Part shown: one piece after another, positions 1-8,850 of the stretch | Numbering within the stretch: the stretch's first letter is position 1 | Layout of the letters: every line of letters begins with the position of its first letter | Assembly (NCBI RefSeq): GCF_010667575.1 | Contig: NZ_JAABNT010000004.1 | Span: 124,001 to 188,000 of the forward strand | From: Sulfitobacter sediminilitoris | GTDB lineage: Bacteria > Pseudomonadota > Alphaproteobacteria > Rhodobacterales > Rhodobacteraceae | DNA: 64,000 nucleotides | Direction: 5' to 3' | Position numbers and translations under genes: made by a program | Notes under the pieces: generated by a model | The model's database searches: none | Seen by the model: the letters and a program-made list of their open reading frames with translations, nothing else | Told to the model about the DNA's origin: nothing

Positions 1-1679
1 TGTTCTTCGCGGGCCAGCCGGTGGCATTCACGCAGCATTGCAGCCGCTTCGTCGCCAGAGGAGGGACAAGCGATGATCAGGCCGGGGATATCGCGCAAAA
101 CAGCCAGTGAATTGTCATTGTGGAAATGGCCGCCAAATCCCTTCTGGTAGCCTAGCGCAGAGATGCGCACGACCATCGGGTTTGTCCACTGGCCGCGGCT
201 GAAGAACGGCAGCGTTGCCGCCTCGCCGCGCAACTGGTCTTCGGCGTTATGGAGATAGGCGAGGAATTGAATTTCCGGCATCGGAACAAAGCCATTGTGC
301 GCAAGGCCAATGGCAAGGCCAAGAATGCTCTGCTCATCCAGCAGAGTGTCGATAACGCGCGCCGGACCAAACCGCGCATGCAATTTCTGCGTGACACCAT
401 AGTTGCCGCCCTTCCGTCCAACGTCCTCGCCCATCAACAGTGTTTCCGGGTGCTCGAGCATCAGATCGTGCAGCGCCCAGTTGATCAGGCGGGACATGGG
501 TTGTGGCTGGTCGATCTGGGCATAGTCCGAGCCAAAGACCTTGGCGCGCTGTTCCGGGCTGGGGCCGTTGCTGGACGCAACCGCGCGTTTGGGGGGAATG
601 AGGCTCGACATGACTTCGGCAGCGTTTTTCAGGCGCGGCGTATCGGCAATCTGGTCTGCGGCCTGCGCCACGTGTTCAAGTGTATCGGTATAAATTGACA
701 CGATGGCGTCCGGGTCCATCCCCTGCGCGGCAAGGCCACGGGCCGTGTAAAGCAGCGGATCATGCGCTTCATCGGCCTCCACTTCGGCCTTTGGCAGATA
801 GGACGTCACGACATCCGGCCCCGCGTGCCCATACAGACGCACGGTCCGCAGATGCACAAACGCAGGCTTGCGATGTGTGCGGACCCAGTCTGCCGCCTGT
901 TTCGCAGCTGCGACGGCAGAAAAGATATCAAGGCCATCCGCCTCGAAATACTTCAGGCCGGGGCGCGCAGACATGCTTGCCTTGACCCAGCCGGTGGGCG
1001 TCTTGGTGGAAATACCAATGCCGTTGTCTTCACACACGAAAAGCAGTGGCAGCGGCACGCCTTGAACGGCGGTCCAGCAGGCCGCGTTGATCGCCCCCTG
1101 CGCGGTAGAATGATTGAGAGACGCATCCCCAAAAGAGCACATCACGATGCCGTCACGCGGCAGGATCGCATGTTCGGGCCGGTTGCGGCGGGCCAGCGTG
1201 ATGGAATGGGCCGCACCGACCGCCTTTGGCAGATGGCTGGCGATGGTCGATGTTTGCGGCGGGATCATCAACGGGCGCGAGCCAAGCACCTTGTGGCGGC
1301 CACCACTGGTGGGATCCTCAGATGAGCAGGCAAAGCTCAGCAGCATGTCGCGCATGATACCGTCATGGCCTGCCTTGGATGCGCGGGCGATCTGGAACGC
1401 GGCATCACGGTAGTGGAGGAACGCGATATCGTCTGTGCGCAACGCATGGCCCAAGGCGGCCATGCCTTCATGGCCGGAAGAGCCGATCGTGTAGAACCCC
1501 TGCCCCTGCTTCTGCATAATGCGGCTTTGCAGGTCGAGCGCGCGCGACAGCACCTGCGCACGATACAGGCTCAGCGCGTCATCGCGCCCCAGTTCTTTGC
1601 CCGTGCTTTGGGCCTGAGGGAAATCCTGCGCAGCGACACGGCGCAGGAAATTTTCGTGAACGATACTGACGCGGTCCAA
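1..1679 (-). CDS. 2-oxo-acid dehydrogenase E1 component, fused alpha/beta subunits (partial, cut by window edge)
   Basis: A thiamine-diphosphate-dependent E1 decarboxylase of a 2-oxo-acid dehydrogenase complex, with the alpha-type half fused to the beta-type half. About 559 codons are visible and the C-terminus lies outside the window. Alpha-half marks are 'SSGHEGMAAL' near residue 70, 'HYRD' near 91, the ThDP motif 'GDASLNHSTAQGAIN' near 186 and 'EDNGIGIS' near 219. Beta-half marks are 'LLMGEDVGRKGGNYG' and 'GFGGHFHNDNS'. The frame has an in-frame TGA upstream and no ATG. TTG at 1679, with GGAG 11 bases before it, is the best start. The complex substrate cannot be read from sequence; branched-chain or another 2-oxo acid is possible. 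It lies downstream of gcdH on the same strand but is separated by a terminator, so a shared amino-acid catabolic role is only inference. Confidence 0.85.
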   Translation of the reverse strand, partial: MDRVSIVHENFLRRVAAQDFPQAQSTGKELGRDDALSLYRAQVLSRALDLQSRIMQKQGQGFYTIGSSGHEGMAALGHALRTDDIAFLHYRDAAFQIARASKAGHDGIMRDMLLSFACSSEDPTSGGRHKVLGSRPLMIPPQTSTIASHLPKAVGAAHSITLARRNRPEHAILPRDGIVMCSFGDASLNHSTAQGAINAACWTAVQGVPLPLLFVCEDNGIGISTKTPTGWVKASMSARPGLKYFEADGLDIFSAVAAAKQAADWVRTHRKPAFVHLRTVRLYGHAGPDVVTSYLPKAEVEADEAHDPLLYTARGLAAQGMDPDAIVSIYTDTLEHVAQAADQIADTPRLKNAAEVMSSLIPPKRAVASSNGPSPEQRAKVFGSDYAQIDQPQPMSRLINWALHDLMLEHPETLLMGEDVGRKGGNYGVTQKLHARFGPARVIDTLLDEQSILGLAIGLAHNGFVPMPEIQFLAYLHNAEDQLRGEAATLPFFSRGQWTNPMVVRISALGYQKGFGGHFHNDNSLAVLRDIPGLIIACPSSGDEAAAMLRECHRLAREE

Positions 1680-1732
1680 ATCCAGCAGTGCTCCAAGTAT
1701 GATACGTGCCTGTTGCGGCAGGAATCAAAACC

Positions 1733-1758
1733 AAAAAGAGGGGGCCGTGTAGCCCCCT
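1733..1758 (-). terminator. Rho-independent terminator of the glutaryl-CoA dehydrogenase gene
   Basis: On the minus strand a 7-bp GC-rich stem (AGGGGGC / GCCCCCT, 1739-1745 with 1752-1758) and a 6-base loop are followed by five T (1737-1733). It lies about 28 bp after the gcdH stop codon. Confidence 0.85.
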
Positions 1759-1785
1759 GTTTCATCTTACTGACTGGCCTGCGCT

Positions 1786-3009
1786 TTAAAAGAACGCCTG
1801 CAGACCTGTCTGCGCACGCCCCAGGATCAGGGCGTGGACGTCGTGTGTACCTTCGTAGGTATTCACCGTCTCAAGATTCATCATGTGGCGGATGACCTGG
1901 AATTCACCTGAAATGCCGTTGCCGCCATGCATGTCGCGGGCGTTGCGGGCGACGTCCAGCGCCTTTCCACAGTTGTTGCGCTTGACGATGGAAATCATTT
2001 CAGGCGCGGCGTTGGCCTGATCCATCAGGCGGCCCACCTGCAAGGAACCTTGGAGACCGAGCGAAATTTCGGTCATCATATCCGCGAGTTTCTTTTGAAA
2101 GAGCTGAGTCTGCGCCAGTGGCTTGTTGAACTGCTTACGGTCCAGACCGTACTGACGCGCGGCGTGCCAGCAGAACTCCGCCGCACCCATCGCACCCCAA
2201 GAGATGCCATAGCGGGCACGGTTCAAACAGCCAAACGGACCTTTCAGGCCGGAGACATGCGGCAGCAGGGCGTCTTCACCAACTTCAACACCGTCCATGA
2301 CGATCTCACCGGTAATGGAGGCGCGCAGGGACAGCTTGTTACCAACCTTGGGGGCTGAAAGACCCTTCATGCCTTTCTCAAGCACAAAGCCCTTGATCTT
2401 GCCGCCATGCTCTTCGGATTTCGCCCATACGACGAACACATCAGCGATGGGCGCGTTAGAAATCCACATCTTGGAGCCGGTGAGCTTGTAGCCATTTGCG
2501 GTCTTTTCGGCCCGTGTCTTCATGCCCGCAGGGTCAGAACCCGCGTCAGGCTCTGTCAGCCCGAAACAGCCAATCCATTCGCCAGAGGCAAGTTTCGGCA
2601 GGTACTTTTTGCGCTGTGCCTCGGACCCGTAGGCGTAGATCGGGTACATCACGAGGCTGGATTGAACGGACATCATGGAGCGGTAGCCGCTGTCCACCCG
2701 CTCGACCTCGCGCGCGACAAGACCGTAGGAGACATAATTGCCGCCCAGCCCGCCATATTCTTCCGGCGTAGTCACACCAAGAAGACCCATTTCGCCCATT
2801 TCGCGAAAAATCTCAGGGTCGGTCTTTTCTTCGGCGAAGGCTTCGATCACGCGAGGCTGCAGCTTTTCCTGCGCATAGGCCTTGGCGCTATCGCGGATCA
2901 TGCGTTCGTCTTCTGTCAGCTGGCTGTCCAGACGGAACGGGTCTGACCATTCAAATGTACCCAGATCGGGTGCGTCTTTGGCTTTGAGGATGGGTGCTTC
3001 GGCATTCAT
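1786..3009 (-). CDS. gcdH: glutaryl-CoA dehydrogenase
   Basis: FAD-dependent oxidative decarboxylation of glutaryl-CoA to crotonyl-CoA in lysine/tryptophan and glutarate catabolism; electrons go to ETF. The 407-aa protein has the usual family length and collinear family motifs: '[20 protein letters not shown]' (substrate-binding Arg), '[13 protein letters not shown]' for FAD/substrate contact, '[10 protein letters not shown]'-like '[11 protein letters not shown]', '[11 protein letters not shown]', and '[17 protein letters not shown]' with the catalytic base at Glu386. The match to mitochondrial GCDH is strong throughout. ATG 3009 is preceded by GGAA. It is divergent from a LysR regulator 87 bp away, a common arrangement for LysR-controlled catabolic genes. 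A terminator follows the stop. Confidence 0.96.
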   Translation of the reverse strand: MNAEAPILKAKDAPDLGTFEWSDPFRLDSQLTEDERMIRDSAKAYAQEKLQPRVIEAFAEEKTDPEIFREMGEMGLLGVTTPEEYGGLGGNYVSYGLVAREVERVDSGYRSMMSVQSSLVMYPIYAYGSEAQRKKYLPKLASGEWIGCFGLTEPDAGSDPAGMKTRAEKTANGYKLTGSKMWISNAPIADVFVVWAKSEEHGGKIKGFVLEKGMKGLSAPKVGNKLSLRASITGEIVMDGVEVGEDALLPHVSGLKGPFGCLNRARYGISWGAMGAAEFCWHAARQYGLDRKQFNKPLAQTQLFQKKLADMMTEISLGLQGSLQVGRLMDQANAAPEMISIVKRNNCGKALDVARNARDMHGGNGISGEFQVIRHMMNLETVNTYEGTHDVHALILGRAQTGLQAFF

Positions 3010-3096
3010 GGCAGTTCCTTTCGGTTGAAGGCGTGCATTTGACGCGCTTATTGCAAATTTCGGGGCAAAAGACTATCGCTGCTTTGTTCTAGATAT

Positions 3097-4008
3097 ATGA
3101 GAAAAAGTCATATGATCGCCCCGCGCCGATTTCTGCCGTCAATCTCTGCCCTGCTGGCCTTCGAGGCGGTTGCCCGGTTGGGCAGCGCCACTGCAGCCGC
3201 GCAAGAACTATCGCTGACCCAGAGCGCCATCAGTCGACAACTAAAAACGCTGGAAGAACAGTTGGGTGTGGCCCTGATCGCGCGGCAAGGGCGACAATTG
3301 ACCCTGACGGACGCGGGACAGTCCTACGTGGGGCAAGTGCGCGAGATACTCAACCGGTTGGCTCAGGCTTCGGTCAATGTGCGGACAAATCCCACTGGTG
3401 GGTCGCTGAACCTTGCTATCTTGCCCGCCTTCGGGATGCACTGGCTGGCACCACGCCTGCGTGATTTTGCGCGTGCGCATCCTGAGGTCACGGTGAACCT
3501 GAGCACCCGCCTGAAACCCTTTGCGATTCAGGACAGCGCTTTTGATGCTGCTATACATTTCGGTCACGAGGACTGGCCGGGCGTACAATATCTGCCCTTG
3601 ATGCCGGAAACAGTGGTGCCGGTCTGTGCGCCCGACCTGCTGGAAGCACCGTTGGCCGATTCGCGCGAGATGTTATCGCATCCGCTTTTGCATCTAGAGA
3701 CCCGCCCAAAAGGCTGGCAGCGCTGGCTGGCAACCCTTGGCGTAGAGACCGAACCACCGGCAGGTATGGTGTTCGACCAATTCTCAACAATGGCACAGGC
3801 CGCCATTCATGGCTTGGGCGTCGCACTTTTGCCAACTTTCTTTGCTGAACCTTACCTTCGCGGCGGACAGCTTAGTTTGGCGTCAGCCCAAACGACGGAA
3901 AGTATCGGCAGCTACTATCTGGTCTGGCCAGAAGGCCCTGACGAAAGCGCTGCGATGTCGTCGTTTCGCAAATGGCTGGCGGGCCAAGCCGAGACGGTTG
4001 AGGGGTAA
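3097..4008 (+). CDS. LysR-family transcriptional regulator (GcvA-like), likely regulator of gcdH
   Basis: A 303-aa LysR-type DNA-binding regulator. The N-terminal winged HTH (about residues 12-70) carries 'LLAFEAVARLGSATAAAQEL' and 'TQSAISRQLKTLEEQLG'; the rest is the periplasmic-binding-protein-like effector domain. 'FEAVARLGS' and the C-terminal 'FRKWLAGQ' resemble the GcvA branch. The start is uncertain. ATG 3097 has no clear ribosome site, whereas ATG 3112 ('MIAPRRFLPS') follows a GAGAAAAAG stretch and may be the true start. It is divergent from glutaryl-CoA dehydrogenase with only 87 bp between, so control of gcdH and of itself is likely (inference from layout). The effector is unknown. 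Confidence 0.9.
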   Translation: MRKSHMIAPRRFLPSISALLAFEAVARLGSATAAAQELSLTQSAISRQLKTLEEQLGVALIARQGRQLTLTDAGQSYVGQVREILNRLAQASVNVRTNPTGGSLNLAILPAFGMHWLAPRLRDFARAHPEVTVNLSTRLKPFAIQDSAFDAAIHFGHEDWPGVQYLPLMPETVVPVCAPDLLEAPLADSREMLSHPLLHLETRPKGWQRWLATLGVETEPPAGMVFDQFSTMAQAAIHGLGVALLPTFFAEPYLRGGQLSLASAQTTESIGSYYLVWPEGPDESAAMSSFRKWLAGQAETVEG

Positions 4009-4117
4009 GATCGCTATCCCGCAGTAATTGAATCATGGCAGATGTCAAATTTCTGCCGCATTTACCATCTATTCCCTTGGAGCGTGACCGGGTGGGGCCG
4101 TTACAAGGAGCATTTCC

Positions 4118-4465
4118 ATGCTTGTTAAATACTGTAAAGGCGCTTGCGCTATTACTGCTGCACTAACACTGATGGCCGGTGTTGCGCAGGCCGACAATCA
4201 ACTGGTGATGATTGTGGATGGCGGATACTTTCCAGCCGTGACCTATGCCCAACCTGGCGACAACATCGTGTTCGAGAACAAGAGCGCCGGTGATCACGTC
4301 ATGCGTGGGCCAAACGATAGCTGGGTCTCTGATCCGATTGCCGTTGACGGGAGATATGTCCTGAACCTCACCCACAGCACGCCACTGACGTTTACCGGGA
4401 CCGGAACCGACGGCATCGAAGTGGCAGGCGAGATCAGCTACGACGAGCCACCGCTTACCGAATAA
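4118..4465 (+). CDS. small secreted cupredoxin-like protein without a complete copper site
   Basis: A 115-aa protein with a signal peptide (basic start, hydrophobic run, cleavage after 'GVAQA', near residue 25). The mature part reads like a single cupredoxin beta-sandwich: 'GYFPAVTYAQPGDNIVFEN' matches the 'F.P....v..GD.v.f.N' pattern, and 'GDHVM' sits where the first copper-ligand His normally falls. The usual C-terminal Cys/His/Met ligand loop is absent; the segment is 'TFTGTGTDGIEVAGEISYDE' with no Cys. Copper binding is therefore doubtful. A good Shine-Dalgarno, AAGGAG, lies before ATG 4118. The gene converges on the SRAP gene with a 10-bp gap. The function is unknown and the fold call is inference. 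Confidence 0.75.
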   Translation: MLVKYCKGACAITAALTLMAGVAQADNQLVMIVDGGYFPAVTYAQPGDNIVFENKSAGDHVMRGPNDSWVSDPIAVDGRYVLNLTHSTPLTFTGTGTDGIEVAGEISYDEPPLTE

Positions 4466-4475
4466 GCGCCTGATT

Positions 4476-5174
4476 TCAGACCGATGCTGACATGCCTTTG
4501 GTGGAAGATGCCAATGGCTGTATAAGCTGTGCCCCGCTTGCGCGGTTTGAATTCACAGCGCGATCCACACGGTACCACTCCAGCAGGTCGTCTGCTGCGG
4601 GTTGCATCAGTGCGGCCGCTCCCTTGCCCTCTTCGCCCAGCCACAAGGGCCAATCGGGGACCTCCAGAATAACAGGCATCCTGTGATGGATGGCCTGCAT
4701 GTTTTTGTTTGCGCCGATGGTCACTACGGCGCAGGTTGAAATCACATCGCCATCCGGGTCATTCCAATCCTGCCAGACCGCAGCAAAAGCAATGGGGGCG
4801 CTGTCTTTTCGAAAGATGTACCATGGGTCGCGCCCGCCTTCAGCATCCTTGGTCCATTCATAAAATCCATTCGCAATGACCAGCCCACGACGTGTGCGCG
4901 CCGCGTCGCGAAAGGCCGGCTTTTCCGCGATTGTCTCTGCACGTGCGTTGATCAGCAATGGACCGCCAGAGGCTTTCTTGTACCAACGCGGAATGAAACC
5001 CCAGCGCATTGCCTGCAATCGACGTCCCGCATCCGGGTCACTGGTCACGATATGCACGTTGTTCGTTGGGCAAACGTTGTAGTTTGGTACGGGCGGCAGG
5101 TCATTCGCCGGGGCCGCCGCAAACAGCTGCGCCATGGCATCAGGGGGCAAGGTCACGGCCATACGTCCGCACAT
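4476..5174 (-). CDS. SOS response-associated peptidase (SRAP/YedK/HMCES family)
   Basis: A 232-aa SRAP-domain protein. The family forms a thiazolidine crosslink to abasic sites in single-stranded DNA through the Cys exposed after removal of Met1. The start was chosen at ATG 5174 because the family requires 'MCGR' at the N-terminus; the frame is open upstream to 5303, but that stretch is not family-like. Visible motifs are Cys2, 'YNVCPTNNV', 'AMRWGFIPRWYK', 'INARAET' (Asn/Arg DNA contacts), 'GLVIANGFYEW' with the catalytic Glu, and 'IHHRMPVIL' with the active-site His. Its role would be protection of abasic sites at replication forks (family knowledge). It converges with the cupredoxin-like gene. 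Confidence 0.93.
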   Translation of the reverse strand: MCGRMAVTLPPDAMAQLFAAAPANDLPPVPNYNVCPTNNVHIVTSDPDAGRRLQAMRWGFIPRWYKKASGGPLLINARAETIAEKPAFRDAARTRRGLVIANGFYEWTKDAEGGRDPWYIFRKDSAPIAFAAVWQDWNDPDGDVISTCAVVTIGANKNMQAIHHRMPVILEVPDWPLWLGEEGKGAAALMQPAADDLLEWYRVDRAVNSNRASGAQLIQPLASSTKGMSASV

Positions 5175-5356
5175 TGAAGGTCTTCCTTTGATCAACCAGC
5201 CCGGCAAACCTATCGATCTACCGGACGTATGGCAAAAGCCTTTGCCAAAAAGACCTGCGCAGATCTGTTTCAACATCTCGTCTGATCTGGCAGACTGACC
5301 CAAAGGATCGTTCAGAGGACTGCCCCATCCGACAATTATTACCTATCTCGGCCCTT

Positions 5357-6607
5357 TTGCTTGGCTCAGCGTTTCTGCTTTTCGCTGGGGGCATCAACAG
5401 TCTAATTCTGCCAGTCCGTGGCAATCTGGAAGGGTTTTCCAGTATGTCGCTCGGGCTTTTGGGCACAGGCTGGGCTTTGGGATACGTCGCGGGCTGTATT
5501 CTGAGCGCGACAGTGGTGGCCCGCGTCGGCCATATTCGGGCTTTCGGTGTGCTGTGTTCAATAGCAGCAGTATCGATGCTGGGCAGTGCGATCCTGATCA
5601 CGCCCTGGACATGGATCATATTGCGCGGACTTTGCGGATTTTGTTTCGCGGGGACGGCCATGATTGTCGAAAGCTGGCTCAGCGAACGGACCGAGCCGGG
5701 CGCACGCGGACGGGTTTTTGGCGTCTACACAATGGTCAACCTGGGGGCCAGCACAGCAGGCTACATGATGCTTACGCTGGGCGATCCGTCCGGGTTTTTC
5801 TTTTTCGCGCTGGCCGCGATTTTCTACTGTCTTGCCTTGGTGCCCACAGCGCTCAGCAATACGTCAACACCAACGCCCATGGTCAGTGTGAAGCTGAATA
5901 TGCATGCGCTTTGGCATAATTCACCTGTCGCGGTTTTCGCTGTTTTCTGGGTCGGCGTGTCAAACGCCGCGTTTGGCACCTTGGCGGCGGTCTATGCACA
6001 GAATGTCGGACTTACCCTTACCGCTGTGGCCTTCTTTACCTCGATCCCCATTCTGGCAGGTGCCGTGATCCAGATGCCCGTGGGCCTTTTGTCGGACAAG
6101 ATGGACAGGCGCAAAGTGTTGCTGGGGATCGCAGCATTGGCGTTGTTGGCTGATCTGGCGTTCATCCTGCTCGCCCCTGAAGGCCGCACGCTCAACCTTG
6201 CGCTTGCTGCGCTGCTTGGTGGATCAATCTATGCGATGTATCCGGTGATCGTAGCCCATGCCAATGACCACGCAGAGCCGGGCACAGCAATCCAGATATC
6301 GGGCGGTCTTTTGCTCACGTTCGGTGTAGGGTCCATAATTGGGCCGACGGTCGCGGGCTGGGCGATGTCCGAGGTAGGCATTCGCGCCCTGTTTTACGTC
6401 ACATCCGCCGCCCATGGCTTCGTCATTTTGTACACGCTCTGGCGGATCAGCCGCCGCGAGGCGGTGGCTGATGACGACAAGTCCACATTCCAACCAATCA
6501 ACGCCGGTCGGACATCAAACCTACAAACAGCGAAACTGTCTCAGAATGAGCAGCCCGAAACACCGCAGGACGGCGACAAGGTTGTTCCCCCTGACGCCGC
6601 CCATTGA
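5357..6607 (+). CDS. MFS transporter (YcaD-like)
   Basis: A 12-helix major facilitator permease of the inner membrane, 416 aa from the TTG at 5357. 'NSLILPVRGNLEGFS', 'GYVAGCILSATVVARVGHIR' (motif A-like), 'GTAMIVESWLSERT' and 'GRVFGVYTMVNLGAS' place it in the YcaD-like group with unknown substrate. The cytoplasmic tail (about residues 360-416) is hydrophilic. The start is doubtful: the open frame continues upstream with 'RQLLPISALLLGSAFLL', which looks like a normal first helix, and an AGAGGA lies 8 bases before an ATC codon at 5327. TTG 5357 would trim that helix. It converges with the hydrolase gene, 5 bp apart. Confidence 0.85.
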   Translation: MLGSAFLLFAGGINSLILPVRGNLEGFSSMSLGLLGTGWALGYVAGCILSATVVARVGHIRAFGVLCSIAAVSMLGSAILITPWTWIILRGLCGFCFAGTAMIVESWLSERTEPGARGRVFGVYTMVNLGASTAGYMMLTLGDPSGFFFFALAAIFYCLALVPTALSNTSTPTPMVSVKLNMHALWHNSPVAVFAVFWVGVSNAAFGTLAAVYAQNVGLTLTAVAFFTSIPILAGAVIQMPVGLLSDKMDRRKVLLGIAALALLADLAFILLAPEGRTLNLALAALLGGSIYAMYPVIVAHANDHAEPGTAIQISGGLLLTFGVGSIIGPTVAGWAMSEVGIRALFYVTSAAHGFVILYTLWRISRREAVADDDKSTFQPINAGRTSNLQTAKLSQNEQPETPQDGDKVVPPDAAH

Positions 6608-6612
6608 GCCCC

Positions 6613-7638
6613 CTACCGAAAGCTGGCCGCCACGATAGCTGCGATCATCGCATGCTCTGCTGCACGCTCTGCCTGTCCATGCTGGCAAACGAAAACATCG
6701 TCTGGCTCTTCTTCGGCAAGAAGGGCCTCTGCTTTGTCAGTACACACGCCAAGGAAATCGAAGTGCGACAGCGTGGCGGGCTCAAGGTAGGTGACCTGGT
6801 CCATCGGCAAGGCCGCGACCAACGCCCGGGATTCAATATCCAGATCAAGCCCCTGAATGTCACGCGGCGCGCCAAAGATCAGCATCGGCTCATCGATGCC
6901 CGCCAGACTTTCCCGCGCAAACGTCTGGGTCCCGCCAAGGTCAAAGACTGCAAAGCCTTTTATGCGATCATCTGACAGATCGGCCTGCATTGCGACTTTG
7001 TCCTCTGGTGTCCTGGCTACCTGCCAGCGATCGAAGATGCCACACACCAGCTCGGCCGGATGACTGTCACAGAATGCTTCAAATCCATCGGCATCATAGC
7101 GACCCCCGGCCTGCGCCACAGCAGTGAAGCCCCCCAGAGAGTGCCCTGCCATGTAGATCTTGTCATCGTCGATCAGGTTCGCATAAGCGGGATCGGTCAG
7201 CATATGATCTATCACCCGCGACACATCACGGGGCCGATCCCACATTTGCCGTGCCTGATCGGCGTCACGCATCCAAGTAGAAGTGCCCGGATGGTGAACG
7301 GCCGCCACGACAAAGCCCTCTGCTACCAACGCATCGGCCAACCAGCTTTGGTTCATGGCGTTGCCATACATACCATGAGACAGCACAACGAGAGGGTACT
7401 TCCCCGGTATCGCATCCGCGTCTTTCGCCGCCTCAATCCCCTGCCAAACTGGGTTGCCATGATATGTTTGCACAGCCTGTGTATCGGCCGTGGGATACCA
7501 CACAAAACCTTCGAGCGGTCGGTCGATCCGGTCGTCTGTTACCCGCAGATCGGCAAGAGCGGTGACAGGGTTGTCAGCAACAACCGCTGAAGCTGTCATT
7601 GCCAAAGCAAGAGCAGTCATATGCAAAATGTGTTTCAT
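6613..7638 (-). CDS. secreted alpha/beta hydrolase (PAF-acetylhydrolase/dienelactone hydrolase-like)
   Basis: A 341-aa predicted periplasmic or exported alpha/beta-fold esterase. The start is ATG 7638 ('MKHILHMTALALAMTASAVV'), since GGAACG lies just before it and it begins a clear signal peptide; an in-frame start 33 bases upstream lacks one. Motifs are 'PLVVLSHGMYGN' (oxyanion strand), 'VVAAVHHPGTST', the nucleophile elbow 'GHSLGGFTA', and a late 'LSHFDFLGVC' with the probable catalytic His. Four Cys in the mature part may form disulfides. It is divergent from an AraC-type membrane regulator with repeated AGGACAG boxes between them, so it is probably the regulator's target. The substrate is unknown. 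Confidence 0.85.
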   Translation of the reverse strand: MKHILHMTALALAMTASAVVADNPVTALADLRVTDDRIDRPLEGFVWYPTADTQAVQTYHGNPVWQGIEAAKDADAIPGKYPLVVLSHGMYGNAMNQSWLADALVAEGFVVAAVHHPGTSTWMRDADQARQMWDRPRDVSRVIDHMLTDPAYANLIDDDKIYMAGHSLGGFTAVAQAGGRYDADGFEAFCDSHPAELVCGIFDRWQVARTPEDKVAMQADLSDDRIKGFAVFDLGGTQTFARESLAGIDEPMLIFGAPRDIQGLDLDIESRALVAALPMDQVTYLEPATLSHFDFLGVCTDKAEALLAEEEPDDVFVCQHGQAERAAEHAMIAAIVAASFR

Positions 7639-7720
7639 CGTTCGCGTTCCTTTTCGGGGTGTTGATGACATCGAGATTGCCTATAGTCCCTGTACAAACA
7701 ATGGGTTGAGCCCCGCTGAG

Positions 7721-7779
7721 CTGTCCTGCATCACGTTCGAGGACAGGTTCTGCCGAAAAGAGGACAGGATTTGGGACAG
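7721..7779 (+). promoter_or_regulatory. putative operator: repeated AGGACAG boxes between hydrolase and AraC regulator genes
   Basis: CTGTCCT at 7721-7727 (inverted) is followed by AGGACAG at 7740-7746 and 7761-7767, and GGGACAG at 7773-7779. The first two direct copies start 21 bp apart, two helix turns, as expected for an AraC-family dimer site. The last copies overlap the ribosome site and start of the regulator gene, which would suit autorepression. The binding protein is inferred from position. Confidence 0.5.
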
Positions 7780-8799
7780 AACATGCTGCACCTCCCGTTG
7801 CCGATGCTGTCGGCGCTGCTCTGTCTGGTGATCGCGGCCCTGCTCTGGCGGCTTGATCTGGGGCGTGGTGCGGCGCGGGTGTGTTTTGTAGGGTTATTCC
7901 TGACATTCGCCTTGGCGGCCGTACTGGTGGGTCTGCGCTTTGGCTACGGCATTGACAGGTTCACCGTGGTACAGCGGATGCTGCCGCTCTTTACTGGACC
8001 ACTGATGTATCTGGGTTTTCTGTCCCTTGCGGTTTCGGCGCAAATCCTGCGCCAGCAGGCCGCGGTTCATCTGGGCGTGGCGATTATCGCGAATATCGTC
8101 TTTCTGCTGTTGCCGTCCGATATGCCCGGTTTCGACTGGGCGATTACGACCAGCTACCTTTTTTACCTTGCTGCGCTTATCCGACTGTGGCGCAAAGGAC
8201 CGGACCACCTGATCCACGCCCGTCTCGACATTGCCCCGCATATCACACGCTGGATGCTGTCAGCCGCGGGGTTGCTGGCAGTGATCTTGCTGATGGACAC
8301 CGCGATTGCGCTCAGCTTTGCGATGGATGCAGAACTCCGCGCTTCGGCATTGATCACCTTTGGCAGCGTTCTTTTGATCGGTTTTTTATTGGTGATGCTG
8401 GCAAGTCTGCCGACCCTTCTGGCCGCTACCGGATCCGCAAAACCACAGACAGCACGACCTGCATCAAGCGACGCTGACGCGGTCGACGCGAACGCCCGCG
8501 CACTCTTGGAGCGCACCAAGCTTTATCTTGATCCAGACTTGTCCGTGCAGCGTCTTGCCCGTCGACTTCACGTCCCTGAACGTACGCTGTCAGCAGCGAT
8601 AAATCAGAGCCAGGGCACAAACATCTCGCAGTACGTCAACCGGTTTCGCCTTGAACATGCGGCAGAACTTTTGCGGGAAACGGATGCACCGGTGACCAAG
8701 ATCATGACGCAATCGGGGTTCCTGACCCGTTCGAATTTCTACCGGGAATTTCAGCGGGTCTATGGGCAGTCACCGGCGAGTTATCGCGACAGGCATTAA
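7771..8799 (+). CDS. membrane-anchored AraC-family transcriptional regulator
   Basis: A 342-aa protein. The first ~215 residues form about seven hydrophobic segments ('MLSALLCLVIAALLW', 'LFLTFALAAVLVGLRF', 'VAIIANIVFLLL', 'LLAVILLMDTAIALSF', 'LLIGFLLVMLASLPTLL'). A short linker leads to a C-terminal AraC/XylS DNA-binding domain (about 240-342), with 'LSVQRLARRLHVPERTLSAA' and the signature 'SGFLTRSNFYREFQRVYGQS'. It probably senses a membrane or periplasmic signal directly. TTG 7771 is taken as start because GAGGA lies seven bases upstream; ATG 7783 is an alternative. It is divergent from the secreted hydrolase, with repeat boxes between. Confidence 0.9.
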   Translation: MGQNMLHLPLPMLSALLCLVIAALLWRLDLGRGAARVCFVGLFLTFALAAVLVGLRFGYGIDRFTVVQRMLPLFTGPLMYLGFLSLAVSAQILRQQAAVHLGVAIIANIVFLLLPSDMPGFDWAITTSYLFYLAALIRLWRKGPDHLIHARLDIAPHITRWMLSAAGLLAVILLMDTAIALSFAMDAELRASALITFGSVLLIGFLLVMLASLPTLLAATGSAKPQTARPASSDADAVDANARALLERTKLYLDPDLSVQRLARRLHVPERTLSAAINQSQGTNISQYVNRFRLEHAAELLRETDAPVTKIMTQSGFLTRSNFYREFQRVYGQSPASYRDRH

Positions 8800-8801
8800 G
8801 A

Positions 8802-8829
8802 AAGGGCGCAGCCCTGCGGCAACGCCCTT
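8802..8829. terminator. bidirectional hairpin terminator between AraC regulator and 5'-nucleotidase genes
   Basis: Arms AAGGGCG (8802-8808) and CGCCCTT (8823-8829) have a 14-base loop between two convergent genes. T tails are short on both strands, so strength is uncertain. Confidence 0.6.
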
Positions 8830-8850
8830 CCTGAATTCACTCGAACTGGC

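Noticed and set aside
4036-4059. Hairpin GGCAGA...CTGCC after the LysR gene
   Set aside because: The stem is short with no T tract; too weak to call as a terminator.
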